Source: CAYZWU01 sp964482235 (GTDB lineage Bacteria > Planctomycetota > B15-G4 > CAYZWU01). Taken from it: a DNA stretch of 64,000 bases. The position numbers and the translations under genes are program-made. The notes beneath the pieces were generated by a model. That model did not search any database, was not told the origin of the DNA, and worked only from the letters and a program-made list of their open reading frames with translations. The stretch is taken from NCBI GenBank assembly GCA_964482235.1, contig CAYZWU010000018.1, positions 1-64,000 on the forward strand. The letters run 5' to 3'. This document shows positions 25,716 through 34,631 of this stretch, piece after piece (the first letter of the stretch is position 1; every line of letters starts with the position of its first letter).

Positions 25716-27530
25716 TCAACGGGCCTCTCTTCCATAGACTCGAAAATCGTCGAGGTAGGATCCTGACTCGACCTGGAGACCGTTGGAACGGAACCGGAAC
25801 CTGATCTGCACTCGATGATCGACATGCTCTGTCAGGTCGAGAACGAGCCGGGACCATCCACCGATGCTCGGAATGTCCGGATTGTCGCTGATCCCACCCG
25901 TTCTGTTGCAGAGAGGCTCGAAGGACGATCCGTTCGTCGTGGCGTCCACCCAGAGGTAGTCCTCGATCTTGCCGTGGGATTTCTCCTCGCGGACTGAATT
26001 CCACACCCGGATCTCCACGAAGGCAGAGGCCATGTTCGACAGGTCGATCTCCGGCGAGAGGAGCCAGCTGTCGCTGTTGTTCTCGTAGGTGCCATCCAGA
26101 TCGGTTCCCCAGCAGGAAGTCCCTGAATGAGCCGTTTCCGGCCCGACGACAGGAGCTCCCCATTCCCACTCGTCCTTGTCGCCTCCGTGGGTCCAGAGCA
26201 GAGGCTCCTTCTCGAAATCGTCGACAAGGATATCCGTGATGGGATTGACGGCGATCTGCACGTAGTTCTCCAGCGCTTCCTCCATGTGATAGAGGTAGCC
26301 GTCGAGATCGCCGTCCAGCAGGGCCGTAACGGCTCGGCTCTGGGAGTCGACGGCATCCTGCCGCTGCAAGGCGCCGGCCGGATCGAGCTTGATCCCGAAG
26401 GTGGCCGTGTACTGGGAGAAGACGGAAGCCGTGAGTCGATGAGCCGACTCGACCCTGTCTTTGCTCGCGGTCATGGACTTGTCGCGGTAGGCAACGTGAG
26501 CCCGACCCCAGTCGGGATTGTTCAAGCCGAGGCACGGATCGGATGTGTGCCACTGGACATCGATGCCGTCGGTGCGGAACAGGGGAAACTCGTCTCCCGG
26601 GTCGTTGACGTACGTGACGGCTTCCAGCTCGGGAGGTGCGGGATTCAGTCCCAGGGAGGTTTCCATCCGGACCCAGCCGTAGTCCGGAACGTAGTAGTCG
26701 ATGATCCAGTGGTGATCGTAGAAGGCCAGGTGCTGGTAATGGTAGTCGTAGAAGTTGGTGCCGAAAGCGGGCATGTTGAGGATCGTCCTTGCCGGAACAC
26801 CGTTGGCCCGGAACAGTGCGGCGCCCGCGTGGGCATGCCCCGTGCACGAGCTGCCGCGCCTCAACGTCGACACGGCGTCGAACGAGCTGGTGATGATCCA
26901 GGGGATCTTCCAGCAGAACTCGTTGATGTTCCCGGCCAGCTCCATCAGGTTCTCCGTGTCTCCCCGAACGAGGCCGGCGCACTCCTGGACGAGAGGATCC
27001 CAGGTCTGGACGCAATCGGTGGGCTGAAGCCACTTCCTCACTTCCTCGGGCAGGTCTTCCGGTTCCGGGATGGGGACGAATCGTGGAAAATCCTCGTACC
27101 TGTTCTCCTTGACGAGTACCCACGCGGTCCAGTCGAGGTCGCTGCGGTCGGCCTTCTCGAGCCGGGCGGCCACGAGGAGGTTCGGCGGATCGACAGGGAC
27201 GAACCTGAAATCGATGAGCTCGGTGCTCTCCACCTGGATCAGGATCGGCACCTGTTCTGCGTACGCGATGGGAACGTGAAAGTAGGCCTCGAAGGTGTCC
27301 GTCGTGACGCTGCTTTTCACGGTGAGGTTTCCCTCGGCCTTGATCAGGTGGAGCCTGGAATCCTTTCGTACCGGATCTGTTGTCGCGGTGCCGGATTTCC
27401 CGGCGAGACGCGAAGCAGTCGAGATGATCCCACCGTTGTCGAGGACCGCGGGTTCCTGATCTTGCCGGGCTGCAGCGGATTGAAAAACCAGCATCAAGAA
27501 GATGCTCATGAAAATCACTGACCGGTTCAT
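25716..27530 (-). CDS. Exported transglutaminase-like cysteine protein
   Basis: 604 aa with a signal peptide (FMSIFLMLVFQSAAA). The transglutaminase-like core at ~200-300 has a Cys-His-Asp arrangement: Cys229 in SSCTGHAHAG, His273/His274 in YDHHW and Asp283 in VPDYGW. Such folds act as proteases, peptide amidases or cross-linkers. Residues ~430-604 form a jelly-roll domain (ATSGTSCWGTDLDG-like pattern, SYLDDFRVYG ending) resembling the C-terminal domains of immune inhibitor A-type proteases. GGAG 7 nt upstream fixes the ATG. It converges with uup. Confidence 0.87.
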   Translation of the reverse strand: MNRSVIFMSIFLMLVFQSAAARQDQEPAVLDNGGIISTASRLAGKSGTATTDPVRKDSRLHLIKAEGNLTVKSSVTTDTFEAYFHVPIAYAEQVPILIQVESTELIDFRFVPVDPPNLLVAARLEKADRSDLDWTAWVLVKENRYEDFPRFVPIPEPEDLPEEVRKWLQPTDCVQTWDPLVQECAGLVRGDTENLMELAGNINEFCWKIPWIITSSFDAVSTLRRGSSCTGHAHAGAALFRANGVPARTILNMPAFGTNFYDYHYQHLAFYDHHWIIDYYVPDYGWVRMETSLGLNPAPPELEAVTYVNDPGDEFPLFRTDGIDVQWHTSDPCLGLNNPDWGRAHVAYRDKSMTASKDRVESAHRLTASVFSQYTATFGIKLDPAGALQRQDAVDSQSRAVTALLDGDLDGYLYHMEEALENYVQIAVNPITDILVDDFEKEPLLWTHGGDKDEWEWGAPVVGPETAHSGTSCWGTDLDGTYENNSDSWLLSPEIDLSNMASAFVEIRVWNSVREEKSHGKIEDYLWVDATTNGSSFEPLCNRTGGISDNPDIPSIGGWSRLVLDLTEHVDHRVQIRFRFRSNGLQVESGSYLDDFRVYGREAR

Positions 27531-27649
27531 GGCTCATCTCCTGCTTGTCAAATTTAGATGAAGTGATTCTTCACGAGTTCTGTACGCCTGCCCGCTCGAA
27601 TTCGTAACATCCCTGACGGATTCCGCGGCGTGATGAAGGGCGCCATGAA

Positions 27650-27687
27650 GAACCGCCGCGGATCTCCATCAGCAAGATCCGCGGCGG
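27650..27687 (-). terminator. Probable terminator of the C10 protease gene
   Basis: A perfect 12-bp stem, CCGCCGCGGATC (27653-27664) with GATCCGCGGCGG (27676-27687), loops over 11 nt. It lies 27 bp after the protease stop. The following minus-strand sequence TTCTTCAT is only weakly T-rich, so termination may be partial. Confidence 0.6.
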
Positions 27688-27714
27688 AATGAATGAGTGC
27701 AGCTGCAGCAAAGC

Positions 27715-29358
27715 CTATTCGATCACGGCACGGTTGCCTTTCAAGGTGACGGCCTGCGTGATCACCAGGCTGGGACCGTTGAACGTGTGCGTCGTGGCTG
27801 CACTGAGGATCAGAGTCCCGCCATTGGGGATAGCCGCCAGACCATCCTCGATGGTTTCATGGGGATCGGTGGGTGATCCGGTTCCCGAAAATGCCGAACC
27901 CACGAAATGGACATTCTCCGGGGCGACGTAGATCATGTTCGTCTGCCTGAGGGGGAAGATGCTGCCGTCCCAGGTGTACCAGTCGTCGTCGGCTCCTTCC
28001 CACCCCCAGTTCATGAGGAAGCGTGTGTCCGTGTAACTCGTGTCGTAGCCGTGGCAGATCCATCCGTGTCCGCCCTTGTCGTTGGATCCCCCCATGCCCA
28101 CGCACCGCATCCACCGAAGCTCGTTGATCATCACGGCCTCGGAGCCAGGGTTGATCTCCTGGGCTTCGTCGTGGTAGCGGAAATGCTCCCTGAGCACCCG
28201 GGCGCCTTCGGCCACCCAGCCGCCGGTTCCTCCCACACCCCAGGCGCTCTTCATGGCAATGCCGATGTGAAGACAGAGCTTGGCCACGGCCGCATCCCCG
28301 GGATCGATGGGATCGCTGTGATAATCCTCCATGAGGTCCCATTCGTACAGCGTGTATCCGAACATCGCGGAGTAGGTATCCGTTGCCGGGGTGAGGTTGT
28401 TGTAGAGGGTATCCAGCGCGTTGAGATACGCGGGATCATCGCAGATATTCTGAGCGTGGAGATAGCAGGCACCGTCCCAGTAGCCGGTGGCATTCAGGGT
28501 CTGCAGCAACGAATTGTAGCTGAGCCTGCAGTAGGCGTACTCTCCGATCCCCACGGGAAAATTGGATGGGATGCCCGGATTGACGAAGTAGAGCGGCGTG
28601 GAGTCCCAGTCCCCGATCGGCCGCCACCGGTATGTGTAGTCGTGGGAGGCGGATCCCTCGCCAAAGGAAGGCCATTGCCAGTAGTACATGTGCTGGGCCA
28701 CGGCGATCTGGTTGCAGCCCACATAGACGTGCTCGACGTAGCCGGTGCCCGGGCTCAGCACGGGGCACTGGTCGTTGAAGGGAGAGCCCTGGTGCCACTT
28801 GCAGGTCAAGGGCAGTTCGACCTTGACGGGATTGGCCCTTGTCCTGTCAGGTGAGAGCCGCGGTGTGACACCTTTGGCAAGATCCGCCCAGGCCAGGATC
28901 CGGTTCCTGAGCAGCTCCCTGTGAGGCCGGAGGGCCGGATCGTTCTCCTTCAGAGCCTTGCGCAGATGAACGACGCGTTCTGCGATCTCTCCGAGGACGA
29001 ATCTTGTCCCCGGATTGCCGCGATCATGGCGGCCGTTCGGGGAGTAGAGATAGACCGGGCAGACCAGGTTGTGCGCGCCGCAGAGGCAGAAGCCGGTTCC
29101 CTCGAGGTGGGCGATGTAGGCCACGGTTTCGCCATCGACGCGGTACGGCTGGAGGTGCTCGACAACCGCGTCTTTCCTCGCATCGGGGGTCCACTCTCGA
29201 ACCCACGTTTCCACCGCAGCCTTGACGAATACAGGGTTGAGCTCTTCCAGCTCGATATCCATGGCCCGAAGGTTCGAGGTGTCGAGCCCGGTAAGGCTCG
29301 GCATGATTATCAGGAAGCCGATCAGGGCAGCTGTTCGCATTATTCGTTCGAGTTTCAT
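27715..29358 (-). CDS. Exported streptopain-like cysteine protease (peptidase family C10)
   Basis: 547 aa with an N-terminal hydrophobic signal segment (~8-24). Residues ~35-170 look like an inhibitory propeptide. The mature C10 domain has the family block KWHQGSPFNDQCP, nucleophile Cys215 in YVGCNQIAVAQ, and catalytic His431 in GGHGWICHGYD, followed by FLMNWGWEG. The last ~60 residues (GTGSPTDPHETIEDGLAA onward) resemble the start of a beta-helix that stops after about one turn, suggesting a truncated accessory domain. GGGGG is present upstream of the ATG. Likely secreted endopeptidase. Confidence 0.9.
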   Translation of the reverse strand: MKLERIMRTAALIGFLIIMPSLTGLDTSNLRAMDIELEELNPVFVKAAVETWVREWTPDARKDAVVEHLQPYRVDGETVAYIAHLEGTGFCLCGAHNLVCPVYLYSPNGRHDRGNPGTRFVLGEIAERVVHLRKALKENDPALRPHRELLRNRILAWADLAKGVTPRLSPDRTRANPVKVELPLTCKWHQGSPFNDQCPVLSPGTGYVEHVYVGCNQIAVAQHMYYWQWPSFGEGSASHDYTYRWRPIGDWDSTPLYFVNPGIPSNFPVGIGEYAYCRLSYNSLLQTLNATGYWDGACYLHAQNICDDPAYLNALDTLYNNLTPATDTYSAMFGYTLYEWDLMEDYHSDPIDPGDAAVAKLCLHIGIAMKSAWGVGGTGGWVAEGARVLREHFRYHDEAQEINPGSEAVMINELRWMRCVGMGGSNDKGGHGWICHGYDTSYTDTRFLMNWGWEGADDDWYTWDGSIFPLRQTNMIYVAPENVHFVGSAFSGTGSPTDPHETIEDGLAAIPNGGTLILSAATTHTFNGPSLVITQAVTLKGNRAVIE

Positions 29359-29373
29359 GACGATCCCCCTTTC

Positions 29374-30480
29374 TCACTGCAAGGTGACGAGCACGAGAAC
29401 CAGGCCTTCACCCTCCTCGAGGGTGCTCATGGCCTTGCCGAGGATCGCGCCCTGGGCCATGCCGTGGTCCGAGACCTTCATGGCGAAACCCGGCTTGTCC
29501 GAGGTCGTGAGGAGGTCGCCGGGCTCGATGGCTCCGTTCGATGCCGTGGCGTGGCAGTAGACGCGGCCCGTGAGCGCCACCGGCGTCTCGCCGTGAGCCT
29601 CCGAACCTCTTTGCCCCATCAGCATGCCGGTGTTGACGCCGCCCGCGCCGCTGATGATGCCGGCCACTGTGCGGTCGTAGGCCTTCGAGCTGACGATGAG
29701 CTTGCCCGGGTTCTCCGCATCGATGCAGACCACCATGCCGGGAGCGGGGGTGCTGTCGTTATTCTCGCTCCTGATGTCGAACTGCTCCGAGAGGTCGGCG
29801 CCGCCCAGGATCTCGATCGACTTGGTGGTGGTCCGTCCGTCGACGTGGAACAGCGACATCGGAGCAGTTGTTCCCACGCCGACGTCGCCCATCAACGCGA
29901 TGTCGTGACCCATGTTGTCACGTCCGAGCTGGAGTACATTTCCAAGGTATCCGCCTCCGGTTAATTGGATTCTGAATCTGTTTTCAACAACAGACCTCTC
30001 GATCCTCAGCTGGGGTCCGTCTCCAAGCTGTATGATCGACTCATCTCCACTGCCGACATGCAGAAGGCAGTCTGGATTCGTTGTCCCGATCCCCACGTCT
30101 CCCATCAGCGCGATGTCGTGGCCCTGGTTGTCACGGCCGATCTGGAGTATATTCCCCAGATAGCCGCCGCCTCCCAGGCTGATCTGGAATTTATTATCCA
30201 CCACGAACCGCTCGAGTAGCATGGCAGGTCCCTGGCCGAGCTGAATTGCGGATTCATCTCCCATTCCAACATGCAAGAGGTTGTTCGGGCTTGACGCTCC
30301 GATGCCCACGTTGCCCGTGGGAATGGAATACATGTGGGGGGGATTGCTGAGGATGTCCCAGTCGTCGTCCGTGACCGCATTGGATTTTTGCTGGGCCTGC
30401 GCGGTCCCGGCCGAGAGGAAAACGAGCCCTGCAAGAAAGAGAACGCAGGCAGTGAAATGAATTGTTCTCGAGGCGTTCAT
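29374..30480 (-). CDS. Exported repeat protein with tail-fibre-like GxVGIGTxxP units
   Basis: 368 aa with a signal peptide ending AQAQ (~30). Residues 56-126 and 127-197 are two tandem 71-residue units (GNVGIG..LLHVG.GDES.IQLG.GP, then GGYLGN.LQ.GRDN.GHDIALM), followed by a partial third unit. Similar units occur in phage-tail-fibre-like and surface proteins. Residues ~240-368 (GMVVCIDAENPGKL to the end) resemble C-terminal regions that follow such repeats and may form a trimer. The stop is 15 bp upstream of the C10 protease start, so they may be co-transcribed. GGAG lies upstream of the ATG. Confidence 0.85.
   Translation of the reverse strand: MNASRTIHFTACVLFLAGLVFLSAGTAQAQQKSNAVTDDDWDILSNPPHMYSIPTGNVGIGASSPNNLLHVGMGDESAIQLGQGPAMLLERFVVDNKFQISLGGGGYLGNILQIGRDNQGHDIALMGDVGIGTTNPDCLLHVGSGDESIIQLGDGPQLRIERSVVENRFRIQLTGGGYLGNVLQLGRDNMGHDIALMGDVGVGTTAPMSLFHVDGRTTTKSIEILGGADLSEQFDIRSENNDSTPAPGMVVCIDAENPGKLIVSSKAYDRTVAGIISGAGGVNTGMLMGQRGSEAHGETPVALTGRVYCHATASNGAIEPGDLLTTSDKPGFAMKVSDHGMAQGAILGKAMSTLEEGEGLVLVLVTLQ
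29890..30102 (-). repeat. Second 71-codon repeat unit of the surface repeat protein
   Basis: This unit codes residues 127-197 and is a diverged direct copy of the adjacent unit at 30103-30315. The stretch coding GGYLGN and GHDIALM is the best conserved at the DNA level, suggesting duplication inside the gene. Confidence 0.8.
30103..30315 (-). repeat. First 71-codon repeat unit of the surface repeat protein
   Basis: This unit codes residues 56-126 with the same register as the unit at 29890-30102. Both begin G(N/D)VGIG and end GHDIALM. Confidence 0.8.
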
Positions 30481-30663
30481 GGTCTTCTCCTTTGGAATCG
30501 TCGTGAGAATGACTGTTTTCGGGGCAACGCCAGAGGTTGGGCCAGGAGGCCGAACATGGGCGTTCCTGGTGAGAGTGCGTAAATGAAGCCGGACAGGGGC
30601 AAAGGAAAGGGTATTATTATTCTACCGGATAGAATGAAAGAGACCGGCTGAGGAGACAAGACG

Positions 30664-32172
30664 ATGAGAAAGAGTTGCGATCGCCCCATTTTCATCTTCA
30701 TCCTTGTTGTTGTTTCTCTTTGCAGCGGTCTCCTCGCCCAGGGAGGTCAGGACCAGGATCAGCGGGGAAAGCCGGCCTCCGGAGCGCTGCCGCCCGATCT
30801 GGTGGAACGGGCAACGGCTCTTCGCGAGCGGGCGCTCGAAGGATCGAAGGCCTTCGATTTCCTGTGCGGGCTGACGAGCGAGGTGGGTCCGCGCTTTGCC
30901 GGCTCTGCAGGCGACCGCCGCGCCGTCGAGTGGGCGCGAAAGAAGCTCGAATCTCTCGGATTCAGCAACGTGCGGGCCGAGGATGTGATCGTTCCCTGCT
31001 GGGTGAGGGGGAAGGCGGAAGGGAAAATCACGGCGCCCCTCCGGAAGCAGGTCGACGTGGTGGCCCTGGGCGGGAGCGTCGGGACGCCGCCGGGCGGCAT
31101 CGAGGGTGAGGTCGTCATGGTGGCCGACCTCGAGGAGCTTTCGAAGCTCGATCGCTCCGATGTGTCCGGCAGGATCGTATTCTTCAACAAACGAATGCGC
31201 CGAACCCGCGAAGGTACGGGATACGGCGAGGTCGTTCCGGTCAGGCGGCATGGGGCGGCCAGGGCGGCCCCCCTGGGCGCAAAGGCGGTTATCATCCGGC
31301 CCGTGGCGACGTCGCGCACGCCCCAGGGGCACACCGGCACGACGCATTACGAGGATGGAATCGAGAAGATACCGATCGCATCGCTGTCCAATCCCCACGC
31401 CGACCTCATCGAGGATCAGCTCGAGAAGGGCAAGAAGGTGCGCTTCTCCCTCGAACTGGGCTGCCGCTGCCTGCCCGACAGGAAGTCGGCCAACGTGATC
31501 GGCGAGATCCCCGGCCGCGAGATGTCGCGTGAGGTGGTCCTCCTGGCGGCGCACCTCGACTCGTGGGATCTCGGCGCGGGCGCACTCGACGACGGAGCGG
31601 GATGCGCCATCGTCACGGAGGCCGCGCGATTGATCGGAGAGCTCGATCCGGCGCCGCGCCGGACGATCAGGGTCCTCCTCGCGGCCAACGAGGAGTTCGG
31701 CGTGTCCGGCGGCCTGGCGTACGAGGACCGTTACGGGTGCGATGCCGGCCTACATGTCATGGCGATGGAGGCGGATTTCGGCGCCGGCCGGGTGTGGGGG
31801 ATGCGCTCGAGGGTGGCGCTCAAGGACCTCGTCATCGTGAAGGACCTGCTGACCCTTCTGGCGCCGCTGGGCATCGGCTATTCCGGCAACAATACCCTTG
31901 GCGGCACGGACATCCTTCCGCTGCTGCGCCACAGGGTGCCCCTCATCGAGATGCGCCACGACGCCACCGACTACTTCGATTTTTACCACAGCGTCAACGA
32001 CACGCTGGACAAGGTCGATCCCAGGGATCTGGCGCAGAGCGTGGCCGCCTATGCGGTCGCGGCCCTGGTGGCTGCCGAGGTGGAGGGCGGCTTCGCGCGG
32101 GCGCCGAAATTCCGGGGCAAGCTTCCCGCACCTTTCGACAGCATTGCATCAGGCAAGGAGATGCCGCGGTAG
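30664..32172 (+). CDS. Exported M28-family metallopeptidase (carboxypeptidase Q-like)
   Basis: 502 aa with a signal peptide (to ~25). A PA-like insert lies at ~120-270 and the M28 di-zinc core follows. Ligands read as His297 (AAHLDSWD), Asp309 (ALDDGAG), Glu343/Glu344 (ANEEFG), Asp371 (MEADFG) and His442 (FYHSVNDT), the complete set. The length and order match plasma glutamate carboxypeptidase-type dipeptidases. Expected to act outside the cytoplasm on peptides or dipeptides, which suits the neighbouring endopeptidases. GAGGAG lies upstream of the ATG. Confidence 0.92.
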   Translation: MRKSCDRPIFIFILVVVSLCSGLLAQGGQDQDQRGKPASGALPPDLVERATALRERALEGSKAFDFLCGLTSEVGPRFAGSAGDRRAVEWARKKLESLGFSNVRAEDVIVPCWVRGKAEGKITAPLRKQVDVVALGGSVGTPPGGIEGEVVMVADLEELSKLDRSDVSGRIVFFNKRMRRTREGTGYGEVVPVRRHGAARAAPLGAKAVIIRPVATSRTPQGHTGTTHYEDGIEKIPIASLSNPHADLIEDQLEKGKKVRFSLELGCRCLPDRKSANVIGEIPGREMSREVVLLAAHLDSWDLGAGALDDGAGCAIVTEAARLIGELDPAPRRTIRVLLAANEEFGVSGGLAYEDRYGCDAGLHVMAMEADFGAGRVWGMRSRVALKDLVIVKDLLTLLAPLGIGYSGNNTLGGTDILPLLRHRVPLIEMRHDATDYFDFYHSVNDTLDKVDPRDLAQSVAAYAVAALVAAEVEGGFARAPKFRGKLPAPFDSIASGKEMPR

Positions 32173-32213
32173 ATTCGATGAAACGTCGGGATGGGAACGG
32201 AATCGCCGTGAAA

Positions 32214-34418
32214 TCAGCGGGAGCCGGATCCTGATCCGGCACGGCGCAGATCGATGTCGATCCCGGTCAGGCCGCCTGGAGTGATCTCCACCTCGGCGAT
32301 AGCCGGAGCATACCCTCTCGGCTCGACTCGAATCCTGTAGCGGCCGGGATGGAGGTTGCGCTTGATCAGGTAGGGGACCTCGCCCTCGAGGGTGGAGCCG
32401 TGCCGGAAGTCTCTGAACGCTCCTCCCGGATCGGTTACTCCATTGATTTGATCCCAGTCATCCTGTTCCGACGCCGTCTGGGGTGTGATCCAGATCAGCT
32501 GGTTGGCCGGGTTGCCGAAATCGCGATGGCCGAAGAAGAAATCGGCTCCCGCTTTTTCACCATGAAGTGTGATCTGAAACCAACCCCCCTTCCGGAGAAC
32601 GACATCGCGCGCGGTCAGCCTCCCTTGTTCGATGATCAAAGGCTCGATCACTTCCGTGCAGAACATGGTCCAGGGCAACGCACGCTCCCCGATATCGTAT
32701 TGATCGGGAGATTTGATGTACACTCTTCCCTGATAGGTCCCAGGCGTCAGCTCGATCACGATATCTTCCGGGTCCTCGGGGCAGTTTTTCGTCCTCCAGC
32801 CCTTGAAATAATCCGGACCTCCCCAGAGCCGCACGTCGAGCACGCCGAGGTCCGGAAAAGGCGAGCCGTCCTCGAGGAGGAATCGCAGCTTCAGGCGGCC
32901 CGGCTTCCGGGAACGAAGGACGAGCTGCAGCTCACTCTGGTACCGGCCTTCCGGGATGAACAGCGAGACATCGCCGACCAGGTCGTTTTTTCCCGTCGTC
33001 GTGTTTTCGGAGCTGCCTCGAACGGTGATGTTTCCGGGAACCACCTGGGCCCAGCCTTCACCGCCCACGATGTCGGCGTAACTGTCCCCGCCCTCCCACT
33101 CGACCTTGACGTCGGGACTGAAGATCTTGTTTCCCTGCTCGTCCTTCACCGTGATGTGGAGCCTGTGGGCGTCCACCTCGATGCGGTAGAGGTTGGCGTC
33201 CGACCGGCATCGAAATATCCTCTTCTCATCCGGGATCTCCAGGTCGTTGCAGATGGATACGCCATACTCGCCGGGGATCAATCCCTCGAAACAAAATCGC
33301 CCCCTTCTGTCCGAGATGGTCACGTCGAAGTCGAGTCCCTGTAATCTCCCGTCACGCATGAGCGTGGGAAGCCAGCTGTGGCTGTCCAGAGGCTCTTCAC
33401 CCCAGAGGGAGGTGGAGAGCGAGACCTCCGCAGCCGGAGACCCGTCCGGGTAGACCGTGACCCCATTGAGCCTTGCCCGGGGATGGAGAACGAGGTCGGG
33501 TGCCGCTTCGCTCGAGTTCTCGCCGATCTCCATGAGACAGGGATCGGACAGGCCTGCGGAGGTCTTGCATGCCGCCAGGTTGTACGTCCCGTCATCGAGG
33601 GAATGGATGTCGATGACATATTCTCCATTGGGATTAGTAATGGCGCCGGCATTGCGAATCGATCCGTCGGAATCGACCAGCCAGAGAGAAACATACGCCT
33701 CGTCGACAACGAGGCCGTTCTCTGTAGTGACACGGCCCCTCAAGTACTTTCCCGACTCGAGCTCGATGTCCATTCTGACGACTTCGTGTTTCTTGAGAAG
33801 ATGGAGTTCGACATAGCAGTATTCATCATCCGTCTGTGCCAGAGTCGGAGCCGAGGCATAGGCTGCAATCTTGGTATGAACCGGGGATTTCTCGCAGAAT
33901 CCGTTGCCGGCCGTGATCAACGGGATCCCGATCCTGTAGAGACCGTCTGCTTCGACCTTTGCGGTTCCGGAAAAGAGGACGAGTGGTTTTCCGACCACAA
34001 TCCCCGGAACTACCTCGCAATCCCGTTCGCAGAGCAGCACGGTGACGGTCACCTGCGCGTCCTTCACCGGCTGATCATCCTCGTCGCGGACGTACCCCCA
34101 CACGAGCCAGCCCGGCTCGGGCATGGGATCGAACTTTGGGCGCCACTCCTCGGCGGGCCGACCTTCGTCCGGGGCAATGAAAAGCTCCTTGCCTGACAGA
34201 TCCGGCCTGTAACCCCTGTCCGCTTCCGAGAAATCCCGATCGCTGCCGGCAGAGGACGCCAGGGAATCCCTGTCCTGTTTGATCCGCCGGTCTCCAGCGG
34301 GAATCCTGCCGATTTCATCGCTCCTGTCGAAGAGCAGCGCGGACGTGACAAAGAGCAGAAGGAAAGCCGCTGCGACGAGGAGAAAGGTGCCGAGCCGGGA
34401 TCGTTTTCCTGTTGCCAT
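32214..34418 (-). CDS. Membrane-anchored protein with carboxypeptidase-regulatory-like repeats
   Basis: 734 aa. One N-terminal helix (LGTFLLVAAAFLLLFVTSALLF, ~10-30) anchors a large outer part. Several Ig-like carboxypeptidase-regulatory units can be seen, each with a G.V.DE.G..V..A.V pattern and a closing YRIxVxxxGY strand. Examples begin at ~115 (LVWGYVRDEDDQPVKDAQV) and near the C-terminus (GRYRIRVEPRGYAPA). No catalytic domain is visible. The start MATGKRSR is chosen because residues before it are Arg-rich with no helix; the ribosome site is weak. It is convergent with the M28 gene (41 bp apart). Confidence 0.8.
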   Translation of the reverse strand: MATGKRSRLGTFLLVAAAFLLLFVTSALLFDRSDEIGRIPAGDRRIKQDRDSLASSAGSDRDFSEADRGYRPDLSGKELFIAPDEGRPAEEWRPKFDPMPEPGWLVWGYVRDEDDQPVKDAQVTVTVLLCERDCEVVPGIVVGKPLVLFSGTAKVEADGLYRIGIPLITAGNGFCEKSPVHTKIAAYASAPTLAQTDDEYCYVELHLLKKHEVVRMDIELESGKYLRGRVTTENGLVVDEAYVSLWLVDSDGSIRNAGAITNPNGEYVIDIHSLDDGTYNLAACKTSAGLSDPCLMEIGENSSEAAPDLVLHPRARLNGVTVYPDGSPAAEVSLSTSLWGEEPLDSHSWLPTLMRDGRLQGLDFDVTISDRRGRFCFEGLIPGEYGVSICNDLEIPDEKRIFRCRSDANLYRIEVDAHRLHITVKDEQGNKIFSPDVKVEWEGGDSYADIVGGEGWAQVVPGNITVRGSSENTTTGKNDLVGDVSLFIPEGRYQSELQLVLRSRKPGRLKLRFLLEDGSPFPDLGVLDVRLWGGPDYFKGWRTKNCPEDPEDIVIELTPGTYQGRVYIKSPDQYDIGERALPWTMFCTEVIEPLIIEQGRLTARDVVLRKGGWFQITLHGEKAGADFFFGHRDFGNPANQLIWITPQTASEQDDWDQINGVTDPGGAFRDFRHGSTLEGEVPYLIKRNLHPGRYRIRVEPRGYAPAIAEVEITPGGLTGIDIDLRRAGSGSGSR

Positions 34419-34549
34419 GAATGCATGACCTCGAAGAAGCTGGTCCTGAACCGCCTGCTGTTTCGGGGGATGGCAGCGCCCTGTGGCCAGTCCGATCCCC
34501 GCAAGCATATTTGTACCATAATCAGCGATCGGCACGCCGTGACGGCGGC

Positions 34550-34586
34550 AAAAAAAGAAGCCGGACCTCCTTCGAAGTCCGGCTTC
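34550..34586 (-). terminator. Rho-independent terminator of the amidotransferase/beta-helix gene
   Basis: A perfect 10-bp stem, GAAGCCGGAC (34557-34566) with GTCCGGCTTC (34577-34586), and a 10-nt loop are followed on the minus strand by T7 (34550-34556). It lies 45 bp beyond the stop of the upstream gene and separates it from the regulatory-repeat gene. Confidence 0.88.
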
Positions 34587-34631
34587 GCGCTTCATGCGTT
34601 CAGCAAAGATGGTTCGATGTCGAGCAGAACC

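Noticed and set aside
26127..27521. Plus-strand frame opposite the transglutaminase-like gene
   Set aside because: No family features; the opposite strand has a signal peptide, Cys-His-Asp motif and good ribosome site.
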